Positions 59,152-64,000 of a stretch of 64,000 bases of DNA are shown one piece after another. Made by a program: the position numbers and the translations under genes. Position 1 is the stretch's first letter; every line of letters starts with the position of its first letter. The stretch lies in NCBI RefSeq assembly GCF_014396585.1, contig NZ_CP060717.1:2294001-2358000 (forward strand), in the 5' to 3' direction. The stretch comes from Sphingomonas rhizophila (GTDB lineage Bacteria > Pseudomonadota > Alphaproteobacteria > Sphingomonadales > Sphingomonadaceae). The notes beneath the pieces are model-generated. The model searched no databases and was not told the DNA's origin. It saw nothing but the letters and a program-made list of their open reading frames with translations.

Positions 59152-59688
59152 CTAACTGCGCTGCGGGACGGTAAAGCGTCCGGTCACCCGGCCGCCCGAT
59201 GAACCGACGCCCGGCGAGCCGCCGTCGATCACGGCTCGTCCGGAGGTCAGGTCGATGACCAGCCGCGATCCCATGACGTGGCTGCCGCCGCGCTCCAGCC
59301 GGACGGCGCCGACCAGGGTGATCAGCTTTCGGTCGAGGTCGTAGATACCGAAATTGCCGCGCGCGGTTTCCGACGGGCTGCGAACCACCACGCCACCCGA
59401 TGCGTCGAGGCGTTGGATCTGGATTCCTCCGCTTGACGAATAGGCCACGGTAAGTCGCGCCGCGTCGAGCGAGAGCTGCCCTTGGGTGACATGGACGTTG
59501 CCGGCGAAAATGGCGCGGTCGGCACGATCCTGCACTTCGATCCGGTCAGCTGCCACGTCGACGGGCTGGTTCGAATCATGCCCCTTCAGCGCCGACACCG
59601 GCTCTGCCGCATACGCGGTGGCCGCAATCAGGCCCAGCGAGCCCAGCGCCACCAACCATTTCGTTCGAACTTGCCCCATGACGTTCAT
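59152..59688 (-). CDS. lptA: LPS periplasmic transport protein LptA
   Basis: Forms the periplasmic bridge that carries lipopolysaccharide to LptDE. 178 residues with a signal peptide (ending TAYA-AEP) and an OstA-like beta-jellyroll (QPVDVAADRIEVQDRADRAIFAGNVHVTQGQLSLDAARLTVAY). The start ATG 59688 overlaps the lptC stop (ATGA); an in-frame ATG at 59679 is possible. Confidence 0.93.
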   Translation of the reverse strand: MNVMGQVRTKWLVALGSLGLIAATAYAAEPVSALKGHDSNQPVDVAADRIEVQDRADRAIFAGNVHVTQGQLSLDAARLTVAYSSSGGIQIQRLDASGGVVVRSPSETARGNFGIYDLDRKLITLVGAVRLERGGSHVMGSRLVIDLTSGRAVIDGGSPGVGSSGGRVTGRFTVPQRS

Positions 59689-60323
59689 CTGAGCGCCCCT
59701 TGCACGATTTTCAAGCGAGCACCTCCGGTCAGTGACACCGACCGCGATCCGAGGTCGGCATTGAGGTGGCCGGCGCTGAATTCACCAAGCCGCATCGACC
59801 CCTGTACGGGTCCGGCGCTGGAAAGCCGCCGAGTCTTGAGGTCGACCCCCACGTCGCTGGTTTCCAGCCGATAGCCGTCAGGACCGGCGACCCGCACCGC
59901 GCCGTCCACCAACACCTTCTGCGTTTCCAGGTTGTACCGTCCCTGGGGAGCCTGGATGGTCAGCGGTCCATTGGCTAGGTCGAGCCGCGCCGCCATGCCG
60001 TGGATCTGCACCACCGGTTGGCTGCTGCTCGGCTGGATCGCCTGGTTCGCCACGATCGCGAAATTGCGCCCTTCGTTGTCTTTCCCGCTGTAACGCGCCG
60101 CCTCGACCCGCATCCGTTCCTCGGCCTCGTCGACCTTATTCTTGTCGAGAATGAAGCTGACGTCGCCCTTGCGGCCGAACGGCGCGATGGCGAGCAACAG
60201 TAGCAATGCAAGCGCCAGCACTGGCAGGCCCAGCTTGGCCAGCCGCACGACGCGGTCATGGCGGCTACCGGGCTCGGCCCAGTGCTGCTTGACGGCGCGT
60301 TCGCGGTAAGCGGCTTCGGACAC
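59685..60323 (-). CDS. lptC: LPS export protein LptC
   Basis: Bitopic inner-membrane protein that receives lipopolysaccharide from LptBFG. The 212-residue chain has a cytoplasmic N-terminus, one membrane helix (GLPVLALALLLLLAIAPFG, about residues 32-50) and a periplasmic jellyroll (GPLTIQAPQGRYNLETQKVLVDGAVRVAGPDGYRLETSDVGVDLKTRRL). It starts 10 bases after rnd and overlaps lptA by four bases. Confidence 0.93.
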   Translation of the reverse strand: MSEAAYRERAVKQHWAEPGSRHDRVVRLAKLGLPVLALALLLLLAIAPFGRKGDVSFILDKNKVDEAEERMRVEAARYSGKDNEGRNFAIVANQAIQPSSSQPVVQIHGMAARLDLANGPLTIQAPQGRYNLETQKVLVDGAVRVAGPDGYRLETSDVGVDLKTRRLSSAGPVQGSMRLGEFSAGHLNADLGSRSVSLTGGARLKIVQGALR

Positions 60324-60333
60324 GCTTCACCCG

Positions 60334-60957
60334 TCAGCTATGCGCGAACAGGTCGACCTCGGCCCAACCGGCAAGGTCGAGCAGGGCGCGGGCAGGAAGG
60401 AAGTCGAAGCAGGCCTGGGCCAGCTCCACGCGGTTCTCGCGGGCCAGACGTTCATCGAGCTTGGCCTTGAGCGCGTGAAGGTAGCGGACGTCACTGGCGG
60501 CATATTCGCGCTGGGCGTCATTGATCTCGGCCGCGCCCCAGTCGCTGGTCTGCTGCTGCTTGCTGAGATCCTGACCGAGCAATTCCTTGACCAGTTCCTT
60601 CAGGCCATGACGATCGGTGTAGGTCCTGACCAGGCGCGAGGCTGTGCGCGTGCAATAAAGGGGCGCGGCGGTGATCCCGAGGTAGGCGCGCATGATGGCG
60701 ACGTCAAAACGCGCGAAATGGTAAAGCTTCAGGCGATTGGGATCGCCCAGCAGGGCCTTGAGGTTCGGCGCGGCATAGTCGCTACCCGGACCAAAGCGGA
60801 CGAGGTGCTCGTCGCCGCCGCCATCGCTCAGCTGGACCAGGCATAGCCGGTCGCGCCCGGGCATCAGGCCCATCGCCTCGGTGTCGACCGCAATGGCCGC
60901 GTCGGGCGCGAACAGGTCGGCCGAGGGAATGTCTTCTTCGTGAAAATGTATCGCCAT
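60334..60957 (-). CDS. rnd: Ribonuclease D-type 3'-5' exonuclease
   Basis: A 207-residue DEDDy exonuclease. The Exo I motif AVDTEAMG, Exo II HFARFDVAIM and Exo III YAASDVRYLHALK (with the catalytic Tyr) are present. The C-terminal HRDC domain of full-length RNase D (about 375 residues) is missing, as is usual for the short alphaproteobacterial protein placed before lptC. It would trim the 3' ends of tRNA or other small RNAs. It is first gene of the rnd-lptC-lptA-lptB-rpoN operon. Confidence 0.93.
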   Translation of the reverse strand: MAIHFHEEDIPSADLFAPDAAIAVDTEAMGLMPGRDRLCLVQLSDGGGDEHLVRFGPGSDYAAPNLKALLGDPNRLKLYHFARFDVAIMRAYLGITAAPLYCTRTASRLVRTYTDRHGLKELVKELLGQDLSKQQQTSDWGAAEINDAQREYAASDVRYLHALKAKLDERLARENRVELAQACFDFLPARALLDLAGWAEVDLFAHS

Positions 60958-61200
60958 AATCTCTTCGCCTGCGCATGGGGCAGCTACGCTGAACCGCCCC
61001 TGACGGCCGGTCTCGACCCCCTCTAGTCGCTAATGCAACCATGCCGCCAGTCCCGCGGGATGGAATCGCTAGGAGTCGTGCCATTTTTCCTGTAAGGCCC
61101 GTGCCGTGCGCGCGATCAGTTTCGCGCAGTGCGGCCGGTTGCGCCATGGCCCAGCGCGTTGGTTCTTCGATTTTTGGGGCTCAAGAGAGTTTGGACGGGC

Positions 61201-62049
61201 ATGGGTTTCGATCGAGGGCGTAAGGGCGAGCGCGGTGGGCGCGGCCGGGACAAGCGCGACGGATTCGGCGAAGACAATTTCGGTGGTGATCGCGGCGGTT
61301 TTGGTGATCGTGGTGGCTTCGGTGGCGGTGGCGGCTTCGGCGGCCCCGGTGGCGGCTATGGCGATCGTGGCGGCGGCTTCGGCGGCGGCGGCGGCGGTGG
61401 CGGTGGCTATCGCGGCGGCGGCGGTGGCGGCGGCTACGGCGGCGGAGGCGGCGGCGGTCGCTTCGGCGGTGGTGGCGGCGGCGGCGGCTTCCGTGGCGGC
61501 GGCGGTGGCGGTGGCGGCATGCCCCCGCAGGTCGTTGGCGAAGGCAAGGGCATCGTCAAATTCTTCAACCCGCAAAAGGGCTTCGGCTTCATCGTTCGTG
61601 ACGATGGCGGCGAGGACGTTTTCGTCCATATTTCCGCCGTGGAACAGGCCGGCCTGACCGACCTGGCCGATGGCCAGCCGTTGGACTTCACCCTCGTCGA
61701 TCGCGGCGGCCGCATCTCGGCCACCAACCTCAAGATCGACGGTGAGCCGATGGAAGTCGTCCGCACGGGTGGCGGCGCTCCGCGTGAGGGCGGCATGGGC
61801 GGCGAACGTGGCCCGCAGCGTCAGCTGACCGGCGAGAAGGCCCAGGGCACCGTCAAGTTCTTCAACTCCATGAAGGGCTTTGGCTTCATCAGCCGTGACG
61901 ACGGCCAGCCGGATGCGTTCGTTCACATCTCGGCGGTCGAGCGCGCCGGCCTGCCGACGATCAACGAAGGCGACCGCTTCGAATTCGACATCGAAGTCGA
62001 TCGTCGCGGAAAATATGCGGCGGTGAACCTGCAGCCGATCCAGGCCTAG
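61201..62049 (+). CDS. Glycine-rich protein with two cold-shock domains
   Basis: A 282-residue RNA-binding protein. Residues 1-105 are an unusual Gly-rich tract with spaced Arg, Phe and Tyr, an RGG-like disordered region. The first cold-shock domain covers about residues 113-175 (GIVKFFNPQKGFGFIVRDDG with RNP1 KGFGFI, and EDVFVHIS as RNP2). The second covers about residues 215-280 (GTVKFFNSMKGFGFISRDDG, DAFVHIS). Tandem CSDs with such a tail are expected to act as RNA chaperones or in granule formation. ATG 61201 begins MGFDRGRKGERGG. The 243-base leader could hold regulatory RNA structure. Confidence 0.92.
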   Translation: MGFDRGRKGERGGRGRDKRDGFGEDNFGGDRGGFGDRGGFGGGGGFGGPGGGYGDRGGGFGGGGGGGGGYRGGGGGGGYGGGGGGGRFGGGGGGGGFRGGGGGGGGMPPQVVGEGKGIVKFFNPQKGFGFIVRDDGGEDVFVHISAVEQAGLTDLADGQPLDFTLVDRGGRISATNLKIDGEPMEVVRTGGGAPREGGMGGERGPQRQLTGEKAQGTVKFFNSMKGFGFISRDDGQPDAFVHISAVERAGLPTINEGDRFEFDIEVDRRGKYAAVNLQPIQA

Positions 62050-62070
62050 GGCTTCACGCGAAACGAATTG

Positions 62071-62102
62071 GCCCGCCTGGCCTGGTGCCAGGCGGGCTTT
62101 TT
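62071..62102 (+). terminator. Rho-independent terminator after the cold-shock protein gene
   Basis: Perfect 11-bp stem GCCCGCCTGGC / GCCAGGCGGGC with a 5-base loop followed by TTTTT. Confidence 0.95.
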
Positions 62103-62132
62103 CGTGCCCGCGATCTGGGGCAAAAGCGCGTC

Positions 62133-62654
62133 ATGCACTTGGAGCCCGCGACGACTGCCGACATTCCCGCGCTGCATGGCCTGATCGAATCTGCCTATCG
62201 CGGCGATAGCGCGCGGCAAGGCTGGACTCATGAGGCGGACCTCCTCGGCGGGCAGCGGACCGATGCCGAAGGCATTGAGGAGATGATCGTCGATCCGCGG
62301 CAGGCGCTGTTGATCTTCCGCGACGGCGACTCGATCCGGGCCTGCGTCGCGCTGACCGACCAGGGTGACAATCTTGCCTACCTTGGCCTGTTCACCGTCG
62401 AACCGGGCCGGCAGGGAACGGGCCTTGGCCGCCTCCTGCTTGCCGCGGCGGAGGACCAGGCGATCACGCGTTTCGGCGCCACCCGGATTGAAATGACCGT
62501 CATCGTCCAACGCAGGGAGTTGATCGAATGGTATAGGCGCCGCGGCTACGCCGTGACAGGCGAGCGGCGACCGTTCCCGCATGGCAATCCCCGCTTCGGG
62601 CTGCCCAATCGCGACGATCTGGAATTCCTCGTGATGGAAAAGCGGCTGATCTAG
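62133..62654 (+). CDS. GNAT-family N-acetyltransferase
   Basis: A 173-residue acetyltransferase of the GNAT fold. The CoA-binding segment is YLGLFTVEPGRQGTGLGRLLL (R/QxxGxG/A pattern). The C-terminal strand and helix are MTVIVQRRELIEWYRRRGYAVTGERRPFPHG. ATG 62133 is chosen at MHLEPATTADIPALHGLIESAYRG, although an upstream in-frame start exists. Its stop shares CTAG with the ligase stop on the other strand. The substrate amine is unknown. Confidence 0.92.
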   Translation: MHLEPATTADIPALHGLIESAYRGDSARQGWTHEADLLGGQRTDAEGIEEMIVDPRQALLIFRDGDSIRACVALTDQGDNLAYLGLFTVEPGRQGTGLGRLLLAAAEDQAITRFGATRIEMTVIVQRRELIEWYRRRGYAVTGERRPFPHGNPRFGLPNRDDLEFLVMEKRLI

Positions 62655-64000
62655 GTCGCCATCGCCAGCAACGTCTCGATCCGGTCGGCCTCATGCGCCG
62701 GCTTGTCGGTGCGGATGCGGCTGATCCGGGGAAAGCGCATCGCCAGGCCCGACTTGTGCCGCTTCGACGCGTGGATGGAATCGAACGCGACTTCGAGGAC
62801 CAGCGACTTCTCGACCTCGCGGACCGGGCCGAAGCGGTTCAGCGTGTTATTGCGGACGAACTTGTCGAGCCACTTCAGTTCCTCGTCGGTGAACCCGAAA
62901 TAGGCCTTGCCCACCGGCAGCAACTCGCCCGCTTCGCTCCAGCAGCCAAAGGTATAGTCGCTGTAGAAGCTGGATCGCTTTCCCGACCCGCGCTGTGCGT
63001 ACATCATCACGCAGTCGGCAGTGAGCGGGTCGCGCTTCCACTTGTACCACAGGCCGACACGGCGACCCGCGACATAGGGACTGTCGCGGCGCTTCAGCAT
63101 CATGCCCTCGACGCCATCGTCGCGTACGCCGGCGCGCACTTCCTCCAGCGCTTCGAAGCTGTCCGCCTCGATAAGGCGCGACAGGTCGAAGCGCTCGTCG
63201 TCGAGCCCGCCGACGACCTGCTCCAGCCGCTGACGCCGGGCGATCCAAGGCAGGGCGCGGAGGTCCTCGTCACCATCGAACAATATGTCGTAAAGGCGCA
63301 CGAACGCCGGATATTGCGACTGGACTCTGTTGCTGACGTTCTTGCGGCCCAGCCGCTGCTGAAGCGCGTTGAAGCTGGCCGCCGCGCCGCCATGTGTTTC
63401 GGCCCCCTGGGATTCGCCACGCACCAGCAGCTCGCCATCGAGCACCGCGGTCGTCGCGAATGCCGAGGCGATGTCGGGGAAGCTTCCCGAAATGTCGTCG
63501 CCGGTGCGGCTGTAGAGCCGCGTGTCGCCGCCGGCGTGGACCAGCTGGATGCGAATGCCGTCCCATTTCCACTCGGCGGCATAATCCGCGAGGTCGACCC
63601 GTGTCTCTTCCAGCGGGTGGGCCAGCATGAACGGACGAAACACCGGAATGTCCTTGGCGGTCGGCTGCGGGCCTCGGCCTTCGCCCCAGTCGAACAGCTC
63701 GGCATAGGGGGGCGGAGGCCGTGCCAGACCTCTTCAACCTGTTCGACGTCGAGTTGGAAAGCATCGGCCAACGCCTGCTTCGCCAGCCTGGCGGAGATGC
63801 CAACACGCAATGCGCCCGTTGCCAGTTTCAGCAAGGCGAAGCGTCCTGACACATCGAGATGGTCGAGCATCGCAGCAAGGATCGCGGGCGCGTCCGATTT
63901 GCTGACACCGCGCAGCCGCTCGACCGCTTCGCTCAGGCGGATGGTGCCGTCATCGAGGTCCGCGGGCTCTCCCTCGGGCGGCGGCCACAGCAGCGAGACG
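62651..64000 (-). CDS. ATP-dependent DNA ligase, 5' end outside window, one frameshift
   Basis: DNA ligase that seals nicks via a ligase-AMP intermediate. The active-site motif KxDG is seen in EWKWDGIRIQLVH. LYSRTGDDISGSFPDI, LDGELLV, VEGMMLKRRDSPYVAGRRVGLWYKWKR and the OB-fold domain follow. The N-terminal helical domain (LLKLATGALRVGISARLAKQAL) continues to the window edge. The frame is lost at GGGGGG 63707-63712 (plus strand); one extra base joins WHGLRPP to YAELFDWGEGRGPQP. Its size and N-terminus fit the Lhr-associated bacterial ATP-ligase group. Its helicase and phosphoesterase partners would lie beyond 64000, outside this window. Confidence 0.85.

Noticed and set aside
61280-61530. Dense GGC-rich repeat resembling a repeat array
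   Set aside because: It is the coding sequence of the glycine-rich tract of the cold-shock protein; repeats are irregular, without the direct-repeat/spacer pattern of CRISPR.

Overview
This 64 kb window is a GC-rich stretch of alphaproteobacterial chromosome, most probably from the order Sphingomonadales. The evidence is the combination of genes: a RamB-type regulator diverging from isocitrate lyase with a DUF4170 gene and malate synthase behind it, COQ9 and a cytochrome bc1 chaperone homologue, an rnd-lptC-lptA-lptB-rpoN operon, a spinster-type MFS and TonB receptor module, DUF4402 surface proteins, and dnaN, recF and gyrB lying near each other but interrupted. No rRNA, CRISPR array, insertion sequence or prophage was seen. 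One tRNA, tRNA-Leu(GAG), is present.

Layout. 0-2 kb: penicillin-binding protein 1A (running off the left edge) and msrB. 2.1-7.9 kb: a surface-fibre-like locus of three DUF4402 secreted proteins, a PapD-like chaperone and a large usher-like outer membrane protein. 7.9-12.7 kb: tRNA-Leu, a zinc-ribbon membrane protein, ftsEX, a YdcF-like protein, plsC and a thioesterase. 12.7-16.1 kb: pheST. 16.2-21.7 kb: the glyoxylate shunt (ramB, aceA, DUF4170, aceB, DUF5996). 21.7-27.2 kb: rpmI-rplT, a degenerate transglycosylase, prs, nadE, gltX. 27.3-30.3 kb: tonB and riboflavin genes ribD-ribE-ribH. 30.3-37.3 kb: old yellow enzyme, EamA exporter, COQ9, feoAB, ssb, a DUF177 protein, a bc1 chaperone and bamE. 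37.4-39.3 kb: kynA-kynU. 39.3-44.6 kb: TetR regulator, TonB receptor, alpha/beta hydrolase and MFS transporter, which look like one substrate-uptake module. 44.7-56.9 kb: a repeat protein, a fasciclin lipoprotein, dnaN, a membrane protein, a phasin-like protein, recF, a DEAD-box helicase, an S41-like peptidase, gyrB and an EEP-family hydrolase. 56.9-61 kb: rpoN and the Lpt operon with rnd. 61-64 kb: a double cold-shock protein, a GNAT acetyltransferase and an ATP-dependent DNA ligase that runs off the right edge.

The most pervasive feature is a set of about sixteen single-base frameshifts, nearly all in essential or conserved genes (pheS twice, pheT, prs, nadE, gltX, ftsE, recF, ribD and others). 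Every one can be repaired by adding a single G or C to a G/C homopolymer. This is the signature of homopolymer under-calling in an uncorrected long-read assembly, so these genes are annotated as intact with the break noted.

The best candidate for an under-described system is the DUF4402/chaperone/usher-like locus. Its first four genes are each preceded by a similar TNA(A/G)-N7-NTAACC element resembling a CtrA box, which suggests cell-cycle or developmental control of a surface structure. A second coherent unit is the TetR/TonB receptor/hydrolase/MFS module, with a perfect inverted repeat sitting on the receptor promoter.
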